This document shows, one piece after another, positions 26,701 to 34,982 of a DNA stretch of 64,000 nucleotides. The DNA comes from WLWS01 sp965243105 (GTDB lineage Bacteria > Pseudomonadota > Gammaproteobacteria > Eutrophobiales > Eutrophobiaceae), in assembly GCA_965243105.1 (NCBI GenBank), contig CBDEUC010000001.1, positions 62,001 through 126,000 on the forward strand, written 5' to 3'. Made by a program: the position numbers and the translations under genes. The notes below the pieces were generated by a model, which made no database searches, had not been told where the DNA came from, and worked only from the letters and a program-made list of their open reading frames with translations. How positions within the stretch are numbered: the first letter of the stretch is position 1; each line of letters opens with the position of its first letter.

Positions 26701-27957
26701 ATGAGAAAAATTGCCATTGTCGGAGCCGGGCAGGCCGGATTACAACTGGGATTTGGTTTACTCAAAGCCGGTTATGAACCCACCGTGTTTTCGGACATGA
26801 CCGCCGAGCAAATTTACAATGGACCAGGACGCCCGGTAACCATCCAGTTTGGTCCGTCTGTGTCCCTGGAAGACGAGTTGGAATTGCGATTTTGGCAGCA
26901 TAATCGCTATAGCGAGATAAACCAGGTGTATACCTCGGTATTTTCCCCGGATGGAGAGAAAATTGCGGTGGTAAGCGGTGAATTTGAGAAGCCCGCTCAA
27001 TGTATCGATTTGCGTATGAAGTTTTCAAAGTGGCTGGAGGAGTTCGAGAAACGAGGTGGAAACGTCGTCATAGAAAAATGTGACATCGATTCCATGGAAC
27101 GCATGACCAGGGAGTTTGACCTGGTGATAGTCGCCGCGGGTCGCGGGCAGTTCATGGAATTGTTTGAGAATGACGAAAGCAAGATGGAATTTGATAAACC
27201 ACAGCGTCTTGTTGCTATGTTTTACAACAAGGGTTGCGACATGCATCGGCAGCTTGAAGATATTCCCGGCATCGAGGACAAGCAAATCACGCGCTACAGC
27301 ATTGTTGCTGGAGTAGGGGAAGTCATTATTGCACCGTTCCTGAGTAAATCCGGAGAGGAACATCACTACGTCCAGTTTGAGGCGGTGCCGGGTGCCGGTA
27401 TGGACTTGTTCGATAACAAGGCGGACGTGGAAGAGCAATATGAAATTGGCAAATCCTGGGTGCGTGAACACCAGCCGTTGATCTACGAACTTATCGAGGA
27501 TTCCACCGTGACACCGGAGAAAGAATGGGTCTGTGGCAGGATCCCGCCGATTGTAAGAAAGCCTGTAGCGAAACTTCCCAGTGGCAATTACGTTTTTGGT
27601 GTTGGTGATGCCGCTATTGTGAATGACCCGATCCTTGCGCAGGGATTGAATGGCGCTTCAAAATGGATGGGTCTGCTGTTGAATCAGATCCTTGAGCATG
27701 CGGACCGAGAATTCACACCTGGCTGGATGCAGGACTGTTTTGACGAGTACTGGCAAACCGCGCAATACAATAATAAGCTGACTGCAACGGCCTTGCGCGG
27801 ACCCGGCGAAGTGCAGAAGAAGTTTCTGCAAAATGCACATACCAACAAGCGTCTAGCCAGTAAATACATCAATAATATTGGCCAGGCCTACAAGTTGAAC
27901 CCCTGGTTCTGGGAAGAAAAAGAGCTGGATAAGGTTATTGCAGAATGTAGCGCCTAG
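26701..27957 (+). CDS. StyA-like FAD monooxygenase (two-component styrene/indole monooxygenase type)
   Basis: The 418-residue protein begins with a Rossmann FAD motif (IAIVGAGQAGLQLG) and keeps the later GD motif (GVGDAAIVNDPILAQGLNGAS) of group E flavoprotein monooxygenases, whose members epoxidise styrene or indole with FADH2 supplied by a separate reductase. No StyB adjoins it. The flavin reductase at 15800 under a matching operator is the likely partner (inference). It follows hyuB by 4 bp. The aromatic double-bond or ring substrate is unknown. Indole-like or styrene-like compounds are possible, but this branch contains many uncharacterised enzymes. Confidence 0.85.
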   Translation: MRKIAIVGAGQAGLQLGFGLLKAGYEPTVFSDMTAEQIYNGPGRPVTIQFGPSVSLEDELELRFWQHNRYSEINQVYTSVFSPDGEKIAVVSGEFEKPAQCIDLRMKFSKWLEEFEKRGGNVVIEKCDIDSMERMTREFDLVIVAAGRGQFMELFENDESKMEFDKPQRLVAMFYNKGCDMHRQLEDIPGIEDKQITRYSIVAGVGEVIIAPFLSKSGEEHHYVQFEAVPGAGMDLFDNKADVEEQYEIGKSWVREHQPLIYELIEDSTVTPEKEWVCGRIPPIVRKPVAKLPSGNYVFGVGDAAIVNDPILAQGLNGASKWMGLLLNQILEHADREFTPGWMQDCFDEYWQTAQYNNKLTATALRGPGEVQKKFLQNAHTNKRLASKYINNIGQAYKLNPWFWEEKELDKVIAECSA

Positions 27958-27985
27958 AAATATAGGGAACGGAGAGTAAGCCAAG

Positions 27986-28273
27986 ATGTCGCAAATCGTC
28001 ACTTTTGAAATCACTGCAAAAAAGGGCATGGAAAAGGAGCTGCTGACCTTTTTCAAGGACACACTTCACGAGACCAGCAACTTTGAAGGATGCATTCGTG
28101 TGGAATTACATACCGAGGAACAGTCGCAAGGTACCATTTTCATGTTTGAAGAATGGGAGAAAAAAGAGAATTACGAGAATTATCTTGCCTGGCGTGGAGA
28201 ACGTGGTGACATGGAAAAACTCATGCAGTTCGTTGATACCGCCCCCACGGTAAGATTTTTTAACCAGGCGTAA
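27986..28273 (+). CDS. ABM-domain (antibiotic biosynthesis monooxygenase-like) protein
   Basis: A 95-residue ferredoxin-like-fold protein with the ABM pattern: MSQIVTFEITAKKGMEKELL at the start, then EGCIRVELHTEE and FMFEEWEKKENYENYLAW. Such small dimers act as cofactor-free monooxygenases on quinol-like compounds, or as small isomerases or haem-degrading proteins. A GGAGAG ribosome site precedes the ATG. It is the last gene behind operator C and is followed by a hairpin. A role in oxidising a quinol intermediate would fit the hydroquinone genes downstream (inference). Confidence 0.82.
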   Translation: MSQIVTFEITAKKGMEKELLTFFKDTLHETSNFEGCIRVELHTEEQSQGTIFMFEEWEKKENYENYLAWRGERGDMEKLMQFVDTAPTVRFFNQA

Positions 28274-28280
28274 TCAATAC

Positions 28281-28383
28281 TGGTAATTACACAGGACAGC
28301 GAATCCAGTCCTGTATCCTTGTCCTGGTAATTCTGTTCAAGCTGACTTTTCATCTCTCAGGGTAATCACTCTATGAATTACCA
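28281..28383. repeat. Three TGGTAATT elements in the 403-bp gap before the VanA-type gene
   Basis: TGGTAATT occurs at 28281-28288 and 28325-28332, and its reverse complement AATTACCA at 28376-28383. The gap 28274-28676 holds no gene that I can support. It contains this repeat set, a hairpin at 28291-28314 and the promoter/palindrome at 28557-28600. A regulator-binding role is only a guess. Confidence 0.3.
28291..28314 (+). terminator. Hairpin after the ABM gene
   Basis: ACAGGAC (28291-28297) pairs perfectly with GTCCTGT (28308-28314), 17 bp after the ABM stop. The following atccttgtcc is not a strong T-run, so it is either a weak or Rho-assisted terminator or an mRNA-end stabiliser. Confidence 0.4.
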
Positions 28384-28556
28384 GGCGACAAGGCTAGTGC
28401 TCTAATTACCGCCTGCTTCATGATCTTCCCAGGTACAGAAGTTGCTCATCAGTACCTGTTATTTCTCGCAGAAAATAGCCAGTAAATCAGCTAGTTAGCT
28501 TTGTCCCCCGTGCAAGTTCACAGTCGTGTATTCCTTGCCGGCAGACTGCTGTCATT

Positions 28557-28600
28557 AAAAATATCGATATTTTTGACCTTTGTCCCAGTCTGTTTAATAT
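28557..28600 (+). promoter_or_regulatory. Promoter with overlapping 18-bp palindrome before the VanA-PnpCD operon
   Basis: TTGACC (28573-28578) and TAATAT (28595-28600) are 16 bp apart and resemble a sigma-70 promoter. A perfect palindrome AAAAATATCGATATTTTT (28557-28574) runs into the -35 box, a position suited to a repressor or activator. The ATG at 28677 follows 76 bp after the -10. Confidence 0.55.
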
Positions 28601-28676
28601 AGTGCCTGTGGGTTAGCTCGATGCTGCGAAGGCTGTCCCCGTATGCCTGAAGGAACTCATCCTGGAGAAAAAATTT

Positions 28677-29801
28677 ATGAAGAAGAAATTCCTGGAAAAC
28701 GCCTGGTACGCCGCGACCTGGAGTGACGATGTCGGACAGGAACTTTTTGAAAGAACCATCATTGGCCGTTCAATTGTTTTCTACAGGGACCATAACGGTG
28801 AGGCGATTGCGCTGGACAACGCCTGCCCGCACCGCGCCGCACCACTGCACATGGGCAAGCTGGAAGGGGATGTCATCCAGTGTGCATACCATGGTTTAAA
28901 GTTTGGACGGGATGGCATGTGTGTGCTGAATCCCCACGGTGCCGGAAAGATCCCGTCAAAAATGCGGACTCATAATTATCCCCTTGTTGAGAAACACGAC
29001 ATGCTGTGGATATGGACCGGCGATCCGGAACTGGCCGACCCGGCAACCATCCCGGATTTCTCCTGCCATACCAGTGACCATTTCCCCACGGTAAAAGGCA
29101 CCATTGAAATGAATGGCTATTATGAACTGATCACCGACAACCTCATGGATCTTTCCCACGTACAGTTCCTGCACGAAGGTTTACTGGGGAGCGAGGCCAT
29201 TGCGCAGGGGGAAACACAGGTGGAGCAGGCGGGCACCACTATCTGGTCAAATCGCTGGTGCCCCGACGGTCTCGCGCCGCCGGCCTGGGACAAGTTATTC
29301 TACGATTACGGTAAACCGGTTGATCACTGGCTTTACATGCGCTGGGACGCGCCGGCACATATGCTGCTGGATGTGGGTGTTACGCCCACAGGTCGTCCAA
29401 GGGACGAGGGAGTGTGGATGTATGGCACTGATATTCTTACCCCGAGAGACGAGAACAGCACTTACTATTTCTGGGGTGTATCCCGTTCCCACGATCACGA
29501 TAACAAGCAGGTGGACGAAATCTGGACCCAGGCGATTGAACTTGCCTTTGGCAACCAGGACAAGCCCATGATCGAAGCACAGGCGGAGATGATTCAAAGT
29601 AAGGGTGGTTTCGATATCGAGGATATTGGTTACCTGCCGTTGCCGTCTGATGCGGGCCCTGCAAGGGTACGAAAATTATTACGTGAGCTCATTGAAGCAC
29701 AGCAGTCAGGGTCCGGTGGTATACCTGAACCTCAAAATCCGGATCTTGAAAAGCTGGTTGCAGAAAAGCGTTACACGCACCGCATTGAACCCGTCGTTTA
29801 A
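28677..29801 (+). CDS. VanA-type Rieske oxygenase (O-demethylase-like)
   Basis: The 374-residue protein has Rieske ligands Cys50/His52 (CPHRAAP) and Cys69/His72 (CAYHGL) and an iron site in NLMDLSHVQFLHEG (His161, His166). Length and motif details fit the vanillate O-demethylase/phthalate oxygenase branch and not the alpha-subunit branch of the proteins at 6368 and 9087. It is the first gene of the operon that continues with a hydroquinone dioxygenase, so it probably makes a (substituted) hydroquinone by demethylation or hydroxylation (inference). No VanB-type reductase is encoded in the window. A GGAG ribosome site precedes the ATG. Confidence 0.88.
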   Translation: MKKKFLENAWYAATWSDDVGQELFERTIIGRSIVFYRDHNGEAIALDNACPHRAAPLHMGKLEGDVIQCAYHGLKFGRDGMCVLNPHGAGKIPSKMRTHNYPLVEKHDMLWIWTGDPELADPATIPDFSCHTSDHFPTVKGTIEMNGYYELITDNLMDLSHVQFLHEGLLGSEAIAQGETQVEQAGTTIWSNRWCPDGLAPPAWDKLFYDYGKPVDHWLYMRWDAPAHMLLDVGVTPTGRPRDEGVWMYGTDILTPRDENSTYYFWGVSRSHDHDNKQVDEIWTQAIELAFGNQDKPMIEAQAEMIQSKGGFDIEDIGYLPLPSDAGPARVRKLLRELIEAQQSGSGGIPEPQNPDLEKLVAEKRYTHRIEPVV

Positions 29802-29862
29802 TCCGCAAGCGGATTAACAAAAGTACTTGCGCGGCAAAATTTACAAAGGGGGAACCGAAGGA

Positions 29863-30363
29863 ATGAGCGTCAAAACTGTTTTTGCGTCCATGGACAATTA
29901 CGTCAAAGGCGATGTCCAGATTATCGGCGAAGAAAATCCGGAGAATTACCTGCTCTCCAACATGTTCGAAGTGGCGGCTTCCTCGCCCGCCTGGGAGCGA
30001 GTCATTGTTGCGCGTAACCTTGAATTCACCGTGGAAGTGATTCGCAGTGAAGGAGACTCACCCTGGTACATCTGTAGTCATGATGAGACCCTGCTGGTGA
30101 TGCAGGGTGCTGTCGATATTGTCTTCGTGGAGCCGGATGACAGTAGTATTGTTCCTGCCGAAGACCACGAGGGCTCTGTCAGGCTTGATGCTGAACCGGA
30201 TGGTAAAGCCATGGGTAGAGTCAAGGCAGGTCGCGGTCATCTTACCCTGCTGCCAGCCGGTGCAGCCTACCAGGTACAGACCCGGGAAAGCGGCGTACTG
30301 TTATTGCAGACCGTTGATGGTGACGAGTCTATCGAAAAATGGAAAGAAATCTGTCAGCAGTAA
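29863..30363 (+). CDS. pnpC: Hydroquinone 1,2-dioxygenase small subunit (PnpC/HapC-like)
   Basis: From ATG 29863 the product has 166 residues with cupin-like strands: YICSHDETLLVMQGAVDIVF and the later GRGHLTLLPAGAAYQV. Size and order match the small subunit of the two-subunit hydroquinone 1,2-dioxygenase (PnpCD, HapCD), known from p-nitrophenol and 4-hydroxyacetophenone degraders. The small subunit carries no iron but is needed for activity. The large subunit follows at 30401 and a semialdehyde dehydrogenase after that, the order seen in hap clusters. A GGGGG ribosome site precedes this ATG. A TTG in frame at 29827 is unlikely. Confidence 0.85.
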   Translation: MSVKTVFASMDNYVKGDVQIIGEENPENYLLSNMFEVAASSPAWERVIVARNLEFTVEVIRSEGDSPWYICSHDETLLVMQGAVDIVFVEPDDSSIVPAEDHEGSVRLDAEPDGKAMGRVKAGRGHLTLLPAGAAYQVQTRESGVLLLQTVDGDESIEKWKEICQQ

Positions 30364-30400
30364 TTACAACACCAGGAATTGCGTAAAAAGGGGAAAACCA

Positions 30401-31414
30401 ATGGCCTCAGCAGTTACAGAAGAAAACATCAATATTATTTCCGAGCCCCACAGGGAAAGCGAGGCACATCCTCGAACAGGTTATAACAGTTATGAAATTG
30501 GCTCTTTTAAATTTGAACGGGATGAGTACTTTGTTCACATTACCTATCCCAAGGGTGTCCACGTAGCCGATGTAAATGGTTTTCTCAGGTGGTTAATGCG
30601 CGACGTGGCCTGGGGTTTTTTCTACGGCTGGGTCAATTTTGACGAGGTTTTTGGCACAACCAATCACTATGGCTCGGTGGATATTTTTGCCGGCTCATTT
30701 AACGCGGCTTACAAGGCAGCGGGTACTGATTTTTCTGAGCGTTTTCAAACCGAGCCGCTTCTTGCCTGTTTTAAATCTCTTTTGAGTAACTGGACCAATG
30801 CCGGCTTTGATCCCTTTGCTGCTCCCCAGGAAACGGGAACAGCCCATGGCGTGAAAAATGGTAATAATGATGAAGCCGTGGGCTTTCAACGCGAACTCGC
30901 CGACAGGTTTGTCGGCCTTCCCGGCGATACGGAAATACGTTCCGATGAACGTGGTTTTTCCGTTAACCGCCAGTTTGCCGACGTGAGCCAGGAGGAACCG
31001 GAAGTAGAAGCCGAAGCCGGTTATGAAGACAAGCTCTCATCTTTTAATCTTTTTAAATACCTGTCCCGCTCTCCCGTGACATGGAACCCCTCAATCGTTT
31101 CTGTCATAAAAAACAGCGCCTACTGCCCGACATCGGAAGAACACATACTGCCGGTGTTTCATGGGAATGATCGCGTGGAATGGTTTATCCAGTTATCAGA
31201 TGAAATTGTGTGGGAGGTGCGCGACAAGGAAACCGCGGCGCCAAGGGCTATCGTGACGATGAAACCGGGTGACGTGGCCTGCATGCCGGCGGATATAAGT
31301 CACCGTGGTTATGCACCAAAGCGTGCCATGTTGCTGGTATGGGAGAACATGACGCCCGGACTGGAAAAACGATACGCATCCGGCGAGTTGCCCCCGGTGC
31401 CGGCTAAAATTTAG
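30401..31414 (+). CDS. pnpD: Hydroquinone 1,2-dioxygenase large, iron-binding subunit (PnpD/HapD-like)
   Basis: From ATG 30401 (ribosome site aaaggggaa) the product has 337 residues. The segment HGNDRVE gives His254, Asn256 and Glu260, and ISHRGY gives His301. In the PnpCD crystal structure the iron ligands are, from memory, His256, Asn258, Glu262 and His303, so the same four residues recur with identical spacing shifted by two. The enzyme opens hydroquinone or a substituted hydroquinone between C1 and C2 to a 4-hydroxymuconic semialdehyde. It is located between the small subunit and the aldehyde dehydrogenase that would take this product. Confidence 0.9.
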   Translation: MASAVTEENINIISEPHRESEAHPRTGYNSYEIGSFKFERDEYFVHITYPKGVHVADVNGFLRWLMRDVAWGFFYGWVNFDEVFGTTNHYGSVDIFAGSFNAAYKAAGTDFSERFQTEPLLACFKSLLSNWTNAGFDPFAAPQETGTAHGVKNGNNDEAVGFQRELADRFVGLPGDTEIRSDERGFSVNRQFADVSQEEPEVEAEAGYEDKLSSFNLFKYLSRSPVTWNPSIVSVIKNSAYCPTSEEHILPVFHGNDRVEWFIQLSDEIVWEVRDKETAAPRAIVTMKPGDVACMPADISHRGYAPKRAMLLVWENMTPGLEKRYASGELPPVPAKI

Positions 31415-31460
31415 TCCGCGCAATTTTCCCTTAAACAAAATTTATTTGAGATAAGTCATC

Positions 31461-32963
31461 ATGCTGGACGAAGTCAAAAATGTGGATGTCGATAAGCTGC
31501 CCAACAAGTTGTTTATAGGCGGTCAGTGGGTAGATGCGGAAGCGGGTAACACCATCGATGTGCTTAACCCCCACGATAATTCAAAAATAACAACTATCCC
31601 CGAGGCAAGAGAGGCTGATATCGATAAGGCAGTTGCCGCAGCGCGCGCCGCGTTTCCTGCTTGGGGCCGCATGAATCCCTCGGATCGTGCAAAGCTCATG
31701 ATGAAGCTGGTGGATCGCCTGGAAGAACAGTTCGAGGAGTTTGTAGAGCTTGAAGCGCTTGATACCGGTCATCCCGTGCGTGACACCCGCTTGCTGGATA
31801 TCCCCAGGACACTGCTCAATTTTCGTTACTTTGCCGGTCTTGCTGACAAGATCGATGGCAGGCAGGTACCGGTTGAACCGGGATTGTTGAATGTAGTCAA
31901 GCGAGTGCCGGTTGGTGTAGTGGCGCAAATCGTTCCCTGGAATTTTCCCTTTATGTTCTGCAGCTGGAAACTGGGGCCGGCGCTGGCAGCGGGAAATACC
32001 GTGGTGATGAAACCTTCAGAGATAACGCCTTTAAGCACCTTGCGCCTGGCAGAGATCATGCAGGAAGTGGGTTTTCCCGATGGCGTGATCAATATCGTTC
32101 CCGGCTACGGTCACATTGCCGGTCAACACCTTATTGAACACCCCGGTGTTAACAAGATAGCTTTTACCGGTTCAACGGACACCGGGCGCAAGGTCGTCGA
32201 AGCCTCGGCAAAGAATCTCAGCAAGGTCTCGCTGGAGCTTGGAGGCAAGGGTCCCAACATCGTGTTTGACGATGCCGACATGACTTCAGCCGTGAATGGC
32301 TCCGCCTTTGCCATTTTTCATAACCAGGGCCAGGCCTGTATTGCCGGATCGCGCTTGTTGCTTCATGAAAAAATCGCTGATGAATTTCTCGAGCGTTTTA
32401 TCCAGCTGGCCCAGGGCATACGCATTGGTAACCAGCTGGATCCTGAAACAGAGATGGGGCCACTCACCTCCAGTATGCATATGCAACGGGTGATGGAGCG
32501 TATCGAGCAATGCCAGCAGGAAGGCGTGCAGATACTCTGCGGTGGTAAAAAGCCCGATAACCCTGAGTTGAGCAAGGGCTGCTATCTTGAGCCAACGATA
32601 GTTGCTGCAGGCCCCGAGCATTCCGTGTTCTCGGATGAAGTTTTTGGTCCCTTTGTCTCGGTCACCCGCTTCAAGGATGACGAGGAAGCACTGGAGCTGG
32701 CCAATAATACGAGGTACGGTCTTGGTAGTGGCCTGTGGACGGGCAACATGCAGAGAGCCCATCGCATGGCAGAAGGTATTGATGCTGGCATGGTCTGGGT
32801 GAACTGCTACAAGCGCGTACACCCGGGTTCTCCCTTTGGTGGTACGGGGCAATCAGGATATGGACGAGATCTCGGTATTGAATCAATCAATGAATATACC
32901 GAGTCAAAGTCTCTCTGGTTTAACTACGGTCACGATATACCACAGTTTTACAAGGGCAAGTGA
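31461..32963 (+). CDS. pnpE: Aldehyde dehydrogenase, probable 4-hydroxymuconic semialdehyde dehydrogenase (PnpE/HapE-like)
   Basis: A full-length 500-residue NAD(P)-dependent aldehyde dehydrogenase, with NAD-binding FTGSTDTGRKV, catalytic Glu in SLELGGKGPNIV and catalytic Cys in NQGQACIAGSR. Placed directly after pnpCD-like genes, it should oxidise the ring-opened semialdehyde to maleylacetate or a substituted form, as HapE/PnpE do. Family membership is certain, and the substrate is inferred from the neighbours. It is the last gene of the operon and converges on the acyl-CoA dehydrogenase gene 13 bp away, with no obvious terminator. Confidence 0.88.
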   Translation: MLDEVKNVDVDKLPNKLFIGGQWVDAEAGNTIDVLNPHDNSKITTIPEAREADIDKAVAAARAAFPAWGRMNPSDRAKLMMKLVDRLEEQFEEFVELEALDTGHPVRDTRLLDIPRTLLNFRYFAGLADKIDGRQVPVEPGLLNVVKRVPVGVVAQIVPWNFPFMFCSWKLGPALAAGNTVVMKPSEITPLSTLRLAEIMQEVGFPDGVINIVPGYGHIAGQHLIEHPGVNKIAFTGSTDTGRKVVEASAKNLSKVSLELGGKGPNIVFDDADMTSAVNGSAFAIFHNQGQACIAGSRLLLHEKIADEFLERFIQLAQGIRIGNQLDPETEMGPLTSSMHMQRVMERIEQCQQEGVQILCGGKKPDNPELSKGCYLEPTIVAAGPEHSVFSDEVFGPFVSVTRFKDDEEALELANNTRYGLGSGLWTGNMQRAHRMAEGIDAGMVWVNCYKRVHPGSPFGGTGQSGYGRDLGIESINEYTESKSLWFNYGHDIPQFYKGK

Positions 32964-32976
32964 TCCTTTGACGCTC

Positions 32977-34641
32977 TCAGTCTTCCTTATCCAGTAAACC
33001 GCGGGCAATCACCTGCGCCTGGATCTCGGCGGCGCCTTCAAAAATGTTGAGAATGCGCGCATCGCAAAGAATGCGCGAGATCGGGTATTCCAGCGCATAG
33101 CCGTTACCACCATGGATCTGCAGCGCGTTGTCCGCACAGGACCAGGCACAGCGGGCTGCCAGTAGTTTGCTCATGCCTGCTTCAACATCACTTCGTACAC
33201 CGGTGTCGATTTTTCGTGCAGCGCGGTAGGTCACCTGGCGCATGATCATCAATTCTGCAATCATCCAGCCCAGCTTACCCGCAACACGGGGGAAATTGAT
33301 TGTCGCTTTGCCGAATTGTTTTCTATCAAGTGCATAGTTAAAGCCAAGCTCAAGGGCGGACTGCCCCACGCCGATGGCGCGTGCCGCGGTTTGTATACGG
33401 GCAAGCTCAAAGGTGGACATGAGCTGCTTGAAACCCTCTCCTTCAGTTTCACCCAGCAGGGAGCTTGAAGCTGCCCTGAAGTTATCAAAGGCCAGCTCAT
33501 ATTCCTTCATACCTCGATAACCGAGCACCCGTATCTCGCTACCGCCAAGGCCTTCAACAGGAAAGGCATCGCTGTCGTTGCCACGGGGCTTGTCCAGCAG
33601 GAACATGCTGAGCCCCCTGTATCCCGAATCAGCATCGCCGGTTCGAGCCAGTAATGTCATGAGATCGGCACGGGCAGCATGGGTGATCCATGTCTTGTTA
33701 CCATTGATGGTGTAGCCCTCTTCACTGGCAACCGCGCGGGTCTGCATGCTGGCCAGATCGGAGCCCGTGTTGGGCTCGGTAAACACCGCCGTTGGAATGC
33801 AATCACCGCTGGCTATTCGTGGCAGGTAGTGTACTTTTTGTTCTTTCGTGCCATGGCTGAGAATTAGCTCGGCAGCAATTTCCGAGCGTGTACCAAGGGA
33901 ACCCACACCGATATAGCCTCGGGACAGCTCTTCGGTGATGACACACAACATGATTTTACTGAGACCCTGTCCCCCGTATTCTTCCGGTATGCAAACACCA
34001 AACACACCCATCTCTGCCAGCAGTTCGATGAGAGGCATTGGGATCAGTTCATCATTGTCATGCCAGGAAGGGGCATGGGGTACGATGGATTCATCAGCAA
34101 GACGACGAAATTGATTGCGAACCAGCTTCAGTTCTTCATCGTCGCCACAGTGACCCACCTCACCGGTGTTTACTACGTCGGTAGAGAGTCGCACCAGTTG
34201 CATTCGGTTTTCAATGGTATTGCCGTGCTTGATGAAGGCGCTTATTGAAGAATCCTGCTGTAAGGAGGTCGCAGCATCTTCAAGGTCCAGGTCTGCGGGA
34301 CGAAATATTTCGTCCTGGCTCATGGCAATGGCACTGGTGAGTTGTGACAGGTAAGAGCCGAATGCACACTGGTAGATGAGTTGCTCAATTTCTGAAAAGG
34401 ACTGTTCACTGTCCAGCTGTGCTGCCCAATCCTGCATGGCATGCAGGGCTTCTATATAGGCCGCGCTCCAGGCCAGGCCATGTGCTGCAAACTGTTCTTT
34501 TTCAAGCCCCGCACTTCTACTTTTTCCATGGGCCATGATCCTGCCAAGCAGGGTAGCTCGCATTTGCACAAGGTATTCATCCAGCGCGACCAGGCTGGCA
34601 CTTCCGGTTTCAAGTAGCTGATGGACCGGGTAATTCATCAT
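32977..34641 (-). CDS. Acyl-CoA dehydrogenase with long N-terminal extension, methylsuccinyl-CoA dehydrogenase (Mcd)-like
   Basis: The 554-residue flavoprotein has about 165 extra N-terminal residues before a standard acyl-CoA dehydrogenase fold (CIPEEYGGQGLS, VFTEPNTGSDLASMQTRA, DRKQFGKATINFPRVAGKL, IHGGNGYALEYPISR). The extension and the C-terminal DARILNIFEGAAEIQAQVI resemble (2S)-methylsuccinyl-CoA dehydrogenase of the ethylmalonyl-CoA pathway, which makes mesaconyl-CoA. The CoA-transferase and hydratase upstream fit the next two steps. The start overlaps the ferredoxin stop by ATGA. Substrate assignment is from memory of the family, and another branched acyl-CoA is possible. Confidence 0.8.
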   Translation of the reverse strand: MMNYPVHQLLETGSASLVALDEYLVQMRATLLGRIMAHGKSRSAGLEKEQFAAHGLAWSAAYIEALHAMQDWAAQLDSEQSFSEIEQLIYQCAFGSYLSQLTSAIAMSQDEIFRPADLDLEDAATSLQQDSSISAFIKHGNTIENRMQLVRLSTDVVNTGEVGHCGDDEELKLVRNQFRRLADESIVPHAPSWHDNDELIPMPLIELLAEMGVFGVCIPEEYGGQGLSKIMLCVITEELSRGYIGVGSLGTRSEIAAELILSHGTKEQKVHYLPRIASGDCIPTAVFTEPNTGSDLASMQTRAVASEEGYTINGNKTWITHAARADLMTLLARTGDADSGYRGLSMFLLDKPRGNDSDAFPVEGLGGSEIRVLGYRGMKEYELAFDNFRAASSSLLGETEGEGFKQLMSTFELARIQTAARAIGVGQSALELGFNYALDRKQFGKATINFPRVAGKLGWMIAELMIMRQVTYRAARKIDTGVRSDVEAGMSKLLAARCAWSCADNALQIHGGNGYALEYPISRILCDARILNIFEGAAEIQAQVIARGLLDKED

Positions 34642-34976
34642 TCTTTTTCTTCCGCAGCAGGAAGTACCCAGCGGCTGGCGGGCTTCAGCAGTACATCAGA
34701 TTGCGGGGCCACCGAGCAAACCAGCACATAACCACCTTCAATATCGGCAGGGTCGATGGTGGCATGCTTTGAAAGTGGCCTGATGCACTTGACCTGTCCT
34801 TTAGCTTTTACGGATCGACAGGTCATGCAGCGTGCCTGCATACAGCCCACTGTTAACTCGTGACCTGCTGCCTGTGCCGCCCTCGCAATACTCTGGTCAT
34901 TACGACAGGGGAATTCTATAAACTCATCATCGAATTCCATGCGCACGGAATAACTTCTTGCCTGGTTTTTCGCCAT
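34638..34976 (-). CDS. 2Fe-2S plant-type ferredoxin
   Basis: A 112-residue ferredoxin with Cys45, Cys50, Cys53 and Cys87 in the CX4CX2CX33C pattern (GCMQARCMTC then YVLVC). It lies in the CoA operon between the hydratase (6 bp upstream) and the acyl-CoA dehydrogenase (4-bp overlap). An acyl-CoA dehydrogenase normally passes electrons to ETF and not to a ferredoxin, so its role here is unclear. It may instead supply one of the Rieske oxygenases of the island, which lack any other ferredoxin in the window (inference). Confidence 0.88.
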   Translation of the reverse strand: MAKNQARSYSVRMEFDDEFIEFPCRNDQSIARAAQAAGHELTVGCMQARCMTCRSVKAKGQVKCIRPLSKHATIDPADIEGGYVLVCSVAPQSDVLLKPASRWVLPAAEEKE

Positions 34977-34982
34977 GATCTG

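Noticed and set aside
2663..28009. Identical first residues MSQIVTF in the exported methyltransferase (internal Met) and the ABM protein
   Set aside because: The rest of the proteins is unrelated and only seven residues agree, so this is taken as coincidence.
32286..32852. 188-codon minus-strand frame inside the aldehyde dehydrogenase gene
   Set aside because: The plus-strand enzyme carries its catalytic Cys and NAD site here; the minus frame is a by-product of codon use.
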